Source: Mesorhizobium sp. SOD10
GTDB lineage: Bacteria; Pseudomonadota; Alphaproteobacteria; Rhizobiales; Rhizobiaceae
Assembly: GCA_000824805.1 (NCBI GenBank)
Contig: CCNA01000005.1
Location: 85,858 to 149,857, forward strand
Reading direction: 5' to 3'
Length of the DNA: 64,000 nt
A program made the position numbers and the translations under genes. Below the pieces are notes generated by a model, which was not told where the DNA came from, searched no databases, and saw only the letters and a list, made by a program, of their open reading frames with translations. The first letter of the stretch is position 1. Each line of letters starts with the position of its first letter. Positions 46,143-54,268 of this stretch are shown here, piece by piece.

Positions 46143-47775
46143 CTTTCACATACACATTGTCGTAGTTGATCGGGATATGGACCGGATCGACATAGAGATT
46201 GTCGGCGCCGCCCATGCGGGCTGATTTCAGCGTGAAGCGCTGCTCGTTGAAGACCGGCGCCCAGGGCGCGTCCTCCATGATCTTGTCGTAGATCGCGCTC
46301 CACATCTTCTCGCGCTCCGCGGACTTGGCCGGATCGACGACGGAGTCGGCCTCGGCCGCCTTGGCGTCGAGGTCCTTGTTGCAATACCACGACCAGTTCC
46401 AGCCGCCCGGTACCGCGCCGGCGCAGCCGAGGATCGGACCGTAGAAGTTGGACGGATCCGGGAAGTCGGCGATCCAGGCCATGCCGCCCGACCAGATCAT
46501 CGGCGCGCCGGCCTTGTCGCCGCCGGCGGCAATCACATTGGCCTGGGCGAGCGACTGAATGCTGGCCTTGATGCCGATGGCCGCCAGGTCCTGCTGGATC
46601 GCCTGGGCGATGCGCGGATTGGGATCGGTATTCATGGCGAAGAGCTGCGTCTCGAAGCCGTTGGGATGGCCGGCCTCGGCCAGCAGCGCCTTGGCCTTGG
46701 CGACGTCATAGGCATAGCCCTTGAACGCCTTGTCATAGCCGGGCATCGAGGGCGGCAGCGGCTGGTTGGCCGGCACCGCGCGGTTGTTGATCATCTGGAC
46801 GATGCGCTCCTTGTTGATCGCCATGTTGACGGCCTGGCGCACCTTGACGTTGTCGAAGGGCGCCATGGTGGTGTTCATGGTGATGTAGCCGGTGTGCAGC
46901 TGCCCGCCCACCACGACGCGCGCCTTCTGTTCCGGGTCGTTCATCACCTCCTGGAACTTGGCTGGCGGAATGCCGTCGCCGGGCACGTCGATCTCGCCCT
47001 TCTGCAGGCGCAGCAGGGCCACGATCGGCTCCTGGCCGATCTCGAAGGTGATCTTGTCTAGATGCGGCAGGCCCTTGTGCCAATAGTCGGGATTGCGCTC
47101 GAAAACGATGCGCTGGCCGAGCGTCCATTCGGCGAGCTTGAAGGCGCCGGTGCCAACCGGATGCTTGCCGAAGTCGGCGCCGTATTCTTCGACCTCCTCC
47201 TTCGGCACGACATGCGAGAAGTTAATCGCCATGACATGCAGGAAGGTGGCATCCGGCCGGGTCAGCTCGAACTTCACCGTATAGGGATCGACCACGGTCA
47301 CGCCGGAGAGGCTGTCGGCCTTGCCGGCGGCGACATCGTCATAGCCCTTGATCGAGCCGAAGAAGCCGGCGCCCGGGCTCTGCGTCTTCGGATTGGTGAC
47401 GCGATCGAGCGAGTATTTGACGTCGTCGGCGGTCATCTCGCGGCCGTTGTGGAATTTGATGCCGTGGCGCAGCTTGAAGGTGAAGGTCTTGCCGTCCGGC
47501 GAGATCTCGTAGCTTTCGGCGAGGTCGGGCTTGAGCTTGGTGGTGCCCGGCTCATAGTCCATCAGCCCGTCGAACAGGCTTTTGATCATCGACCAGTTCT
47601 GCCAGTCATAGCCGATCGCCGGATCGAGCGTAGCGACATCGTCCTTGTAGGTGATGGTGATGGCGCCGCCCTGCTTGATGTTCGGGTCGACGGCGTCGTC
47701 GGCGCGCGCGCCGGCCATGCCGAGCATCAGCGCAAGCGCCGACGCGGCCACCGTGGATGCAAGAAATCGTCTCAT
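46132..47775 (-). CDS. ABC substrate-binding protein, family 5 (peptide/nickel type)
   Basis: The 547-residue protein has a signal peptide (FLASTVAASALALMLGMAGARA). It then has the family 5 signature GLMDYEPGTTKLKPDLAESYEISPDG (SBP_bac_5) and FKLRHGIKFHNGREMTADDV, TGAFKLAEWTLGQRI, and a late LYVDPVHIPINYDN. It delivers the substrate to the DppB/C-like permeases. In this operon the ligand may be an amide or small peptide rather than a true dipeptide; this is inference. Its stop lies 11 bases inside the acetamidase gene. Confidence 0.93.
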   Translation of the reverse strand: MRRFLASTVAASALALMLGMAGARADDAVDPNIKQGGAITITYKDDVATLDPAIGYDWQNWSMIKSLFDGLMDYEPGTTKLKPDLAESYEISPDGKTFTFKLRHGIKFHNGREMTADDVKYSLDRVTNPKTQSPGAGFFGSIKGYDDVAAGKADSLSGVTVVDPYTVKFELTRPDATFLHVMAINFSHVVPKEEVEEYGADFGKHPVGTGAFKLAEWTLGQRIVFERNPDYWHKGLPHLDKITFEIGQEPIVALLRLQKGEIDVPGDGIPPAKFQEVMNDPEQKARVVVGGQLHTGYITMNTTMAPFDNVKVRQAVNMAINKERIVQMINNRAVPANQPLPPSMPGYDKAFKGYAYDVAKAKALLAEAGHPNGFETQLFAMNTDPNPRIAQAIQQDLAAIGIKASIQSLAQANVIAAGGDKAGAPMIWSGGMAWIADFPDPSNFYGPILGCAGAVPGGWNWSWYCNKDLDAKAAEADSVVDPAKSAEREKMWSAIYDKIMEDAPWAPVFNEQRFTLKSARMGGADNLYVDPVHIPINYDNVYVKDVQ

Positions 47776-47808
47776 GTCACTGTTCCCTTTCTCTGCTTGT
47801 TGTCGTTT

Positions 47809-48729
47809 TCATCTCAGTTTGATGCGGGGATCGATGAAGGGCGCGATGATGTCGGCCAGAAGGTTACCGAGCACGATGGCGAAGGCCGAGACCAGCGTGA
47901 CGCCCATGATGATGGGGATGTCGACGCGCTGGATGGCCTGCCAGGCGAGCTGGCCGATGCCGGGCCAGCCGAACACGCTTTCGACCACCACGATGCCGCC
48001 CATGAAGACGCCGATGTCGATGCCGATCATGGCGACGACCGGCAGGATGGCGTTGGGCAGCGCGTGGCGAAACAGGATGGCGCCGCGCGCCAGGCCCTTG
48101 GCGCGGGCGGTGCGCATATAGTCCTGGCGCAGCACGTCGATCATCGACGAGCGCATCATGCGCGCGTACCAGCCGGCCCCGAGTATGCCCATGGTCAGCG
48201 AAGGCAGCACGAGGTGGCGCCAGCTGCCGTAGCCGCCGATCGGGAACCAGCCGAGCCTGACGGCGAAGACGTAGAGCAGGAGCAGGCCGACGACGAATTG
48301 CGGCGCCGAGACGCCGACGAAGGAGGCGACCATCAAGGTCTGGTCGGTGGCGCTGCCACGCCTGACGGCAGCGATCAGTCCCATGCTGAGGCCGATCGTG
48401 AGCTCGCACAGGATGGCGCCGACCATCAGAAGCAGGCTCGCCGGCAGCCGCGAGACGATCAGCTCGGTGACTTCCGAGCGCTGGATGTAGGAGCGGCCGA
48501 GATCGCCGCCGAGCAGCCTTGTGAGATAATGCCAGTACTGGACGATGAAGGGCTGGTCGAGGCCGAGCTGGCGGCGGATGTTCTCCACCGTTTCGGGCGT
48601 GGCGCTGCGCCCGGCGATCTGGCGCACCGGGTCGGCCGGCAAAAGATAGAGCAGCGCGAAGGTGATCAGCGAGACGCCGAGCAGGATGAGCAGCGACTGG
48701 ATGAGCCGGCGGCCGAGATAGGCGATCAT
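47809..48729 (-). CDS. ABC transporter permease (DppB-like)
   Basis: The 306-residue protein starts IAYLGRRLIQSLLILLGVSLITF, the DppB/OppB opening, with six hydrophobic segments. A periplasmic domain after the first helix holds RQIAGRSATPETVENIRRQLGL, and the EAA loop contains DYMRTARAKGLARGAILFRH. It forms the importer channel with the DppC-like protein whose gene ends 13 bases upstream. It is followed by the binding-protein gene. Confidence 0.93.
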   Translation of the reverse strand: MIAYLGRRLIQSLLILLGVSLITFALLYLLPADPVRQIAGRSATPETVENIRRQLGLDQPFIVQYWHYLTRLLGGDLGRSYIQRSEVTELIVSRLPASLLLMVGAILCELTIGLSMGLIAAVRRGSATDQTLMVASFVGVSAPQFVVGLLLLYVFAVRLGWFPIGGYGSWRHLVLPSLTMGILGAGWYARMMRSSMIDVLRQDYMRTARAKGLARGAILFRHALPNAILPVVAMIGIDIGVFMGGIVVVESVFGWPGIGQLAWQAIQRVDIPIIMGVTLVSAFAIVLGNLLADIIAPFIDPRIKLR

Positions 48730-48742
48730 GACCGGCCCCGCA

Positions 48743-49651
48743 TTATTCCCGCCCTCTCTGCGTCGGGTCGAGAATGTCGCGCAGCGCGTCGCCGATCAGG
48801 TTGAAGGCCAGCGCCAGCGCCAGGATCGCAGCGCCGGGGAAGAACACCAGCCAGGGCGCTGCTTGGAAATAGGTTTGGTTCTCGAAAATGATGTTGCCCC
48901 ACGAGGCCGTCGGCGGCTGCACACCGATGCCGAGATAGCTGAGCGTGGCTTCGAGCAGCACCGTGGTCGAGATGCCGAGCGTGCCCCAGACGATGATGGT
49001 CGGCAGGAGATGCGGCAGGATGTGGCGGATCAGAATCCGCGGCGCGCTCGCGCCTATGGTGCGCTCGGCGTCGATGAACTCGCGCTCGGACAGCGAGGAG
49101 GTTTCGGTGTAGATGACGCGCGCGGTCTGCACCCAATTGACCAGCGCGATCACCATGGCGACGATCCAGAGGCTCGGCTCGAACACCGCGGCCAGGCAGA
49201 TGGCTAGAAGCAGCGCCGGGAAGGCCATCATCAGGTCGGTGAAGCGCATCAGCGCGCTGCCAATCCAGCCGCGGAAATAACCCGCCGTGACGCCGACCAG
49301 CGTGCCGATCAGAAGCGCCACGCCATTGGCGACGATGCCGATGATCAGCGAGGTGCGGGCCCCGAACAGGATGCGGGTCAAGAGGTCGCGGCCGAGCAGG
49401 TCGGTGCCCAACCAGAATTTGGCGTTCGGCGGCAGGGGCGAGCCTTCGAGCGTCAGGCCGTCGAACATCTGCTCGTTGGGATCGTAGCCGGTCAGCCATG
49501 GCGCGAGGATGGCGCCGGCGACGACGATGGCGACGATGAGGAATCCGAGCAGCGCCAGCGGCCGCTTGACCAGCCGGCGCCAGACGCCGGCGCGCGGCTT
49601 TGCCGGCATCCGGCCGGCCGCGGGAAGGTCAGGCGCGATGGGATTGGTCAT
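48743..49651 (-). CDS. ABC transporter permease (DppC-like)
   Basis: The 302-residue protein has an N-terminal cytoplasmic arm, a first helix (LLGFLIVAIVVAGAILAPWL), the DppC motif GTDLLGRDLLTRILFGARTSL, and the EAA loop EFIDAERTIGASAPRILIRH. It pairs with the DppB-like permease. Its start lies 23 bases inside the end of amiR, which ties the regulator genes and transporter into one transcript. Confidence 0.93.
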   Translation of the reverse strand: MTNPIAPDLPAAGRMPAKPRAGVWRRLVKRPLALLGFLIVAIVVAGAILAPWLTGYDPNEQMFDGLTLEGSPLPPNAKFWLGTDLLGRDLLTRILFGARTSLIIGIVANGVALLIGTLVGVTAGYFRGWIGSALMRFTDLMMAFPALLLAICLAAVFEPSLWIVAMVIALVNWVQTARVIYTETSSLSEREFIDAERTIGASAPRILIRHILPHLLPTIIVWGTLGISTTVLLEATLSYLGIGVQPPTASWGNIIFENQTYFQAAPWLVFFPGAAILALALAFNLIGDALRDILDPTQRGRE

Positions 49652-50231
49652 CGCCGTCCTCCGCTTCAGTCATCGCCACGATGCGCCGCGCCGCTTCCTC
49701 GACGCTGATCTGCCAGCCCATCGCCAGCAACCTGAGCTGCGCGTAGGCGCGGTCGTCGCCGCTGCCTTTCGAGAGGGCCGCGACGGCGCGCACGATGGTC
49801 TGGCGCTCGCCGACGCGCTGGCGCAGCGCCGCGATCTCGCCGGCAAGCCGCTTTCGCGCCTCGAAGCTTTGCCGCGCGATGAGCAGCGCGCTATAGACGC
49901 CGGCGGTGCCCACCGGTTTCAGTAATTGCGCGTCGGCGTTGTGCGACAGCGCCCATTCGATGCGGCCCGGCGCTTCCGAGCCGATCAGCGCCACCAGCGG
50001 CATCGGTGCCTCGCCGGGCTTCCACGGGAACTGCTCGTCGAAGCCGAGATCGGCGTCGAAGAAGACGAAATCCGCCGCCAGCGCCTCCGCCGGCAGATGC
50101 GGCCAGCACTCGACCGCTTCGAGGCCGATCGCCGACAATTGCCGAGTGATCGCCTGCACCGTCGTGTGTGGACGATGCAGCACGAAGGCTTTGGCGCCGC
50201 CGAGATTGGGGATGCGCGCGGCGCGACTCAC
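49629..50231 (-). CDS. amiR: ANTAR-domain antitermination regulator (AmiR-like)
   Basis: The 200-residue protein has a degenerate receiver-like domain (LPAEALAADFVFFDADLGFD, then VALIGSEAPGRIEWALSH), a coiled-coil linker (ARKRLAGEIAALRQRVGER), and a C-terminal ANTAR region (IVRAVAALSKGSGDDRAYAQ, then LRLLAMGWQISVEEAARRIV). This is the AmiR/NasR-type layout; ANTAR domains bind leader RNA hairpins and prevent terminator formation. A GTG start overlaps the amiC stop (GTGA). Co-expression with AmiC fits the Pseudomonas amide switch, in which AmiC holds AmiR until an amide binds. A strong terminator precedes amiC. Confidence 0.85.
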   Translation of the reverse strand: MSRAARIPNLGGAKAFVLHRPHTTVQAITRQLSAIGLEAVECWPHLPAEALAADFVFFDADLGFDEQFPWKPGEAPMPLVALIGSEAPGRIEWALSHNADAQLLKPVGTAGVYSALLIARQSFEARKRLAGEIAALRQRVGERQTIVRAVAALSKGSGDDRAYAQLRLLAMGWQISVEEAARRIVAMTEAEDGDDQSHRA

Positions 50232-51322
50232 GACACCACCCTGAGCCGCGGATGGCCGAAGGTCTTGGCCGGATCGTAACGCGAGAGATAAGGATCGGGC
50301 GCCACTTCTTCCTCGCGGCTCACCACCTCGAAGAAGCCGTCGGCAATGCGCCCGATGAGCACCGGCAGCGTCGCATGCTGGGTGTTTGGGTCGATGGCGA
50401 TCGGCCCCAGCCGCGTCGCAAAGCGGCGTTCGGCGAAGGCTTTCGAGAATTCGGCGGGACCGGCATCGGGATCGCCGGAAAGCACATCCGCCATCACTTG
50501 CACGGACGCATAGGCCGAGGCCTCGAAGGACGAGGCGAAAGCGGCGGGGCACGGCGCGAAATAAGGCCCGGCGGACAAATGGCCCTTGCCCGTTTCGCCG
50601 ATCGCCGGCAGCTCGCCTTCGGTGAGATTGCACGAGATCACCGGGCAGGCGTCAGGCTTGAAGGCCGCATCCTCTTGTCCCAGCTCGCGATATGCGGCCA
50701 GGAAGGCATAGGACGAGGTGCCGATCAGGTTGTTGAGGATGAAATTCGGCCGCGTGACGCGGATTTCGTCGATCAGGCGCGACACGTCGGTCTCGCCGAT
50801 GCGCAGATAGCGTTCGCCGAGCACCTTGCCCCCGGCGTCAGCGATCAGGTCGCGCGCGACGCGATTCATCTCCCAGCCCCATATGTAGTTCGAGCCGAGC
50901 AGGAAGCCGTTGGCGCCGAAGCGGGGCGCGACATGGGCCATCAACGGCACCAGATGCTGGTTCGGGCAGGCATGCATGTAGACGACGTGCTCGTTGGCCT
51001 CGAACCCTTCATACGGGCAGGCATACCAGAGCATGCCGCCCGCCTTCTCCAGCACGGGAATCGTCTCCTTGCGACTCCAGGAGGTGACGCAGCCGATCAC
51101 ATGGCGGGCGCTGCTGGTCCGGAAGATGTCCTCGCAGAGCGTCGCATATCGGTCGGCGTTGCTTTGCGGGTCGCGCTCGACCGGAACGAGCTCGATATCG
51201 TGTTGGCGGTCGGCATTGATGTCGGCGATCGCCCGCGCCGCGCCCGCGCGGCAGGCATCCGAGATGAGCTGGTAGCTCCCCGACCGCGAATAGAGGACGC
51301 CGATCTCGATACGCCGTTTCAA
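50228..51322 (-). CDS. amiC: Amide-sensing AmiC-like binding protein (regulatory)
   Basis: The 364-residue protein shows the AmiC/family 6 pattern: IEIGVLYSRSGSYQLISDAC, DPQSNADRYATLCEDIF, CVTSWSRKETIPVLEKAG, YACPYEGFEANEHVVYMHAC, FLLGSNYIWGWEMNRVARDL and LNNLIGTSSYAF. There is no signal peptide, as in Pseudomonas AmiC, which stays in the cytoplasm and inhibits AmiR until it binds an amide. The TTG at 51322 is chosen because GGGA lies six bases upstream and because the longer ORF (to 51403) runs through an intrinsic terminator. Its stop overlaps amiR. Confidence 0.82.
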   Translation of the reverse strand: MKRRIEIGVLYSRSGSYQLISDACRAGAARAIADINADRQHDIELVPVERDPQSNADRYATLCEDIFRTSSARHVIGCVTSWSRKETIPVLEKAGGMLWYACPYEGFEANEHVVYMHACPNQHLVPLMAHVAPRFGANGFLLGSNYIWGWEMNRVARDLIADAGGKVLGERYLRIGETDVSRLIDEIRVTRPNFILNNLIGTSSYAFLAAYRELGQEDAAFKPDACPVISCNLTEGELPAIGETGKGHLSAGPYFAPCPAAFASSFEASAYASVQVMADVLSGDPDAGPAEFSKAFAERRFATRLGPIAIDPNTQHATLPVLIGRIADGFFEVVSREEEVAPDPYLSRYDPAKTFGHPRLRVVS

Positions 51323-51332
51323 ACGATGTCCC

Positions 51333-51381
51333 AAAACGAAAAAGCCCCGCAGCCAGCGCCGGCAGGCGTGGCATACGAGGC
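51333..51381 (-). terminator. Strong intrinsic terminator in the amiC leader
   Basis: Read on the minus strand, the 38-base segment 51381-51344 folds as GCCTCGTA-T-GCCA-CGCC, loop TGCC, GGCG-C-TGGC-TGCGGGGC: 16 pairs (two G-U) with two single-base bulges. It is followed at once by TTTTTCGTTTT (51343-51333). It ends about 10 bases before the amiC start codon. A terminator directly in front of the operon containing an ANTAR regulator is the classic antitermination target. Confidence 0.8.
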
Positions 51382-51384
51382 ATT

Positions 51385-51400
51385 GTTGCCGCCCGGCAAC
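51385..51400 (-). promoter_or_regulatory. Leader hairpin just upstream of the amiC terminator
   Basis: GTTGCC-GGGC-GGCAAC (minus strand) is a perfect 6-pair hairpin three bases before the terminator stem. Opened by one pair it has a six-base loop with G at position 4, as in ANTAR target hairpins, though position 1 is C rather than the usual A. An alternative stem GGC/GCC across AACAAT would compete with both this hairpin and the terminator. Confidence 0.45.
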
Positions 51401-51485
51401 CAAAGCCGGTATTTTCGTTGGCTACCCTATTCCCTACCGTCCATCAGTCAAGCCCGAAAGTTTGAGCGGCCGGACGCGCCCTCTA

Positions 51486-51530
51486 GGAGCGTTTCACCGT
51501 TCCACACTCTTCCTGGAACTGCTCTAGTCC
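51486..51530. repeat. Degenerate family A repeat
   Basis: GAGCGTTTCACCGTTCCACA followed by CTCTTCCTGGAACTGCTC resembles the leading hairpin plus the right arm of family A, with the left arm lost. Its end overlaps the tonB stop at 51524. Confidence 0.5.
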
Positions 51531-52501
51531 CGCAGGCTGAACACGAACGGCGCCGTGCGTGTGACGCGCGCGCCGAGTTCGGCCGGCGGCGCCGGCACCG
51601 ACGCGCCCTGTAGTGCGCCGAGCGCGGCGCGGTCGAGATCGCTGTCGCCCGAGGATCGCGCCAGCCTGGCCGAGACCACACGGCCGGAGGTGTCGACCGT
51701 GAAGGTCACGGTCGGCGTGCCCTCGGCCCGCCTGGAGCGCGCCGCGCTCGGATAGCGGGTGTGCCGCCTGATCCACGCCGCCAGGCTGGAGTTCCAGCGT
51801 GACGGGCTGACGCTCGAACGGGGCGCCGCGTTCGAGGACTGTGGCGCCGCGGCCTTCGCCGCCGCCTTGGCGTCGATGCTGGCGGTGATCGTCGCCTTCG
51901 GTGGCGCCGCCTTTTCCTTCTTGATGCGTTCCTTCGGCTTCTCGACCGGTTTCCTCTCGGTCTTTTTCCTGGGTTCGAGGGGCTTTTGGGCCTTCATCGT
52001 CGGTTCCACGGGTTTCGGCTGCGGCAGCGGAATGGCGACATCGGGCGCGATCGCCTCAACAGGATCGGGCACGACCTCGTCCAGCGGCGGCTGCTCGCTC
52101 AGCGCCGCAACCGTTGCCGGAGGAGCCTCCTCAGCCTCTTGCGCATCGTCGGCATCGGACGGCCGTTCGGTGACGGGCTCTGCCTGCTCCGCCACCGGCG
52201 CCGGATCAGTCACCGGTTTTACGTCGACAGGATTTACCGTCTCCTCCGCTGCATCGGGCGGCTCCGGCGTCACCGTGTCCAGCATCGCCTTCCCTTCCGG
52301 CACGGCGGGCGCGACGGGCAGCGGCGCCATCTCGACCGCCAGCGCCGGCGGCGGGCCGCCATCGGGCATGTCGGCGAAACTCAAATTCTGCACCGCATAG
52401 GCGACCGCCACATGCGCGGCCAGGATGATCGCGGCCGCGCTCGTCCACAGACCGGCCTCACGCGCGCCGAAGCGCGGCTGGGAAAGAGCGGTGACGGTCA
52501 T
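51524..52501 (-). CDS. tonB: TonB energy transducer
   Basis: The 325-residue protein has an N-terminal membrane anchor (LWTSAAAIILAAHVAVAYAV), a long Pro/Glu/Lys-rich spacer that spans the periplasm (repeats of PKPVEP, KPLEPRKK, KPVEKPKERIKKEK), and a C-terminal TonB domain with WNSSLAAWIRRHTRYPSAAR and GTPTVTFTVDTSGRVVSARL. It carries energy from ExbB/ExbD to outer-membrane receptors for siderophores, haem or other large ligands. The start overlaps the exbD stop. No TonB-dependent receptor lies in the window. Confidence 0.92.
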   Translation of the reverse strand: MTVTALSQPRFGAREAGLWTSAAAIILAAHVAVAYAVQNLSFADMPDGGPPPALAVEMAPLPVAPAVPEGKAMLDTVTPEPPDAAEETVNPVDVKPVTDPAPVAEQAEPVTERPSDADDAQEAEEAPPATVAALSEQPPLDEVVPDPVEAIAPDVAIPLPQPKPVEPTMKAQKPLEPRKKTERKPVEKPKERIKKEKAAPPKATITASIDAKAAAKAAAPQSSNAAPRSSVSPSRWNSSLAAWIRRHTRYPSAARSRRAEGTPTVTFTVDTSGRVVSARLARSSGDSDLDRAALGALQGASVPAPPAELGARVTRTAPFVFSLRD

Positions 52502-52992
52502 GGCGCCCCGCTTCCACCCGGCGCCGGGGCGGTGTTCGCGCCGGTCGCAGCGGTTCCTGGCATAGCCTGCCCGCCGGCGCTCTCGAGGCCGACCAGCGCG
52601 ACCTTCAGATAGCCGGCGGCGCGCAAAAGATTCATCACCTCCATCAGCTCGCCATAGCCCACGGTCTTGTCGGCGCGCAGGAAGATGCGCGTCTGCTTGT
52701 CCCCCTTGGTGCGGCTGTCGAGCACCCCGGCAAAGGCCGACCGCGGCACGCTGTTATTGCCGATCGCCAGCGTGAGATCGCTTTTCAGCGTCAGGAACAA
52801 AGGTGTCTCGGGGCGCGGCGCCGGCGTCGCGGTGGATCCGGGCAGGTCGACATCGACATCGACGGTGGCGAGCGGCGCCGCGACCATGAAAATGATCAGA
52901 AGCACCAGGATGACATCGATGAACGGCGTGACATTGATGTCGTGGCTTTCCTCGAGATCGTCGCCGGAAGTCTCGCGAATGCGCGCCGCCAT
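52498..52992 (-). CDS. exbD: ExbD biopolymer transport protein
   Basis: The 164-residue protein has the ExbD layout: short cytoplasmic N-terminus, one membrane helix with the key Asp in HDINVTPFIDVILVLLIIFM (FIDVILVLL), then a periplasmic domain with LPGSTATPAPRPETPLFLTL and IFLRADKTVGYGELMEVMNL. The C-terminus is Gly/Ala/Pro-rich. It forms the proton channel with ExbB. It lies between exbB (five-base gap) and tonB (four-base overlap). Confidence 0.93.
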   Translation of the reverse strand: MAARIRETSGDDLEESHDINVTPFIDVILVLLIIFMVAAPLATVDVDVDLPGSTATPAPRPETPLFLTLKSDLTLAIGNNSVPRSAFAGVLDSRTKGDKQTRIFLRADKTVGYGELMEVMNLLRAAGYLKVALVGLESAGGQAMPGTAATGANTAPAPGGSGAP

Positions 52993-52997
52993 CGCCG

Positions 52998-53996
52998 CTA
53001 CTCCGCCGCGATCGCCGCTGCCGGCGGCACCGTACGGAAATCGAGGTCGCGGCTCACCAGCCGCTCGACGCCGGCGGAGGCGTCGGCGAGGATCTGCCTG
53101 TAGCCGGCTATCGAGCGGGCGAAGACGTTGTAGATGACGACCGCCGGAATGGCCGCGACAAGGCCCATCGCGGTCGCAAGCAGCGCCTCGGCAATGCCCG
53201 GCGCCACCACCGCCAGATTGGTGGTCTGCGCCTGCGAGATGCCGATGAAAGCGTTCATAATGCCCCAAACGGTGCCGAACAGGCCGACAAAGGGCGCCGT
53301 CGAGCCGATGGTGGCGAGCAGGCCGGTGCCGCGCGACATGCGCCTGGACGCCGCCGCCTCGATCCGCGAAAGCCTGGAGGCGACGCGCTCCTTCAGGCCG
53401 TCGCCCGAAGCATGGTCGAGCGCGCCGGCCGAAAGCGCCCGTTCTTCTTCCGCTGCCCGCACCAGAAGCGCGCCCGGACCGCCGCTGTGGCCAAGTTCCC
53501 GGCCGGCCTGCATCAGCGTCGCGGCATTGCCGATGACATCTGCGGCGCGGCGGGCTCTCAGCTTGCCACCGAAGACCTCCAGCGACTTGGCGAGCCAGAT
53601 CGTCCAGGTGACCAGGGACGCGAAGGCCAGCCCGACCATGACCGCCTTCACGACGATGTCGGCATTCATGAACATGCCCCAGGGCGACAGGTCATACGGC
53701 AGGGTCAGCGAGATGGAAGGCCCTTCGCCCGTGGCGCCGTTCGGAGCCGGCTGGACGCTTGGCTCCGCCGGCGTGGGAGCGGGCGCCTGCGCCGCCGATG
53801 TTTGCGGAACTGGAGCAGCCGGTGCCTGCGCTGCCGGAGCCGGCTCGACCGGAGCCTGCACGGCGGGTGCGGCCGACTGCTGGGCCTGCGTCGCAGGCTG
53901 TTCTTGTGCCTTGGCGATGCCGGTGGAAAGAATGAGGGACGCGGCCAGCGCCGCGAAAAGACCGTTCCGGGACAAGGCTCGTCCTCGCTTCATCAT
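52998..53996 (-). CDS. exbB: ExbB-like MotA/TolQ/ExbB proton channel protein
   Basis: The ~332-residue protein has a signal-like N-terminus ([18 protein letters not shown]), a long Ala/Pro/Gln-rich linker, then three membrane helices of the ExbB core: [40 protein letters not shown] and [20 protein letters not shown]. This extended N-terminus is typical of alphaproteobacterial ExbB. The start (53996, 53993 or an upstream ATG) is uncertain because no clear ribosome-binding site is visible. It heads the exbB - exbD - tonB operon. Confidence 0.9.
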   Translation of the reverse strand: MMKRGRALSRNGLFAALAASLILSTGIAKAQEQPATQAQQSAAPAVQAPVEPAPAAQAPAAPVPQTSAAQAPAPTPAEPSVQPAPNGATGEGPSISLTLPYDLSPWGMFMNADIVVKAVMVGLAFASLVTWTIWLAKSLEVFGGKLRARRAADVIGNAATLMQAGRELGHSGGPGALLVRAAEEERALSAGALDHASGDGLKERVASRLSRIEAAASRRMSRGTGLLATIGSTAPFVGLFGTVWGIMNAFIGISQAQTTNLAVVAPGIAEALLATAMGLVAAIPAVVIYNVFARSIAGYRQILADASAGVERLVSRDLDFRTVPPAAAIAAE

Positions 53997-54048
53997 CGCA
54001 ATGCGGTGGCCGCCGGGCATACCATAAAGACGCCAAGCGGCCATGCCG

Positions 54049-54080
54049 GTTGACTATGAAACATGACATTGCGAGTCAAC
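54049..54080. promoter_or_regulatory. Inverted repeat in the exbB upstream region
   Basis: GTTGACT (54049-54055) and AGTCAAC (54074-54080) form a perfect 7-base inverted repeat with an 18-base spacer, about 55 bases before exbB. On the minus strand TTGACT also looks like a -35 hexamer. It is a candidate site for a metal-responsive or other regulator of the exb-tonB operon. Confidence 0.4.
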
Positions 54081-54208
54081 TATAAAGATGACTATGCGGC
54101 TCAACAATATACGATGCGCCGATACCCACTCGGGTACGCTGCGGGCCTGGACCGCAGGTCGGTTGCTGGACACGCTGCGCATGGAGCAACCAATTTTAGT
54201 TTTGTGTG

Positions 54209-54252
54209 CAATTGCGGACGGAAAACCGCTATGCACTTTTTCCGGAATTGCT
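54209..54252. repeat. Palindromic intergenic repeat, family A
   Basis: GCAATTGCGGACGGAAAACC and CACTTTTTCCGGAATTGCTC form the palindrome. It ends 16 bases before the cysteine hydrolase start and lies between that gene and the divergent exbB operon. Confidence 0.8.
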
Positions 54253-54268
54253 CGAAAGCAGGCGACCG

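Noticed and set aside
50228..51403. A longer amiC beginning at 51403.
   Set aside because: The extra 27 residues are encoded by the intrinsic terminator and hairpin; the TTG at 51322 has its own ribosome-binding site and begins where family similarity begins.
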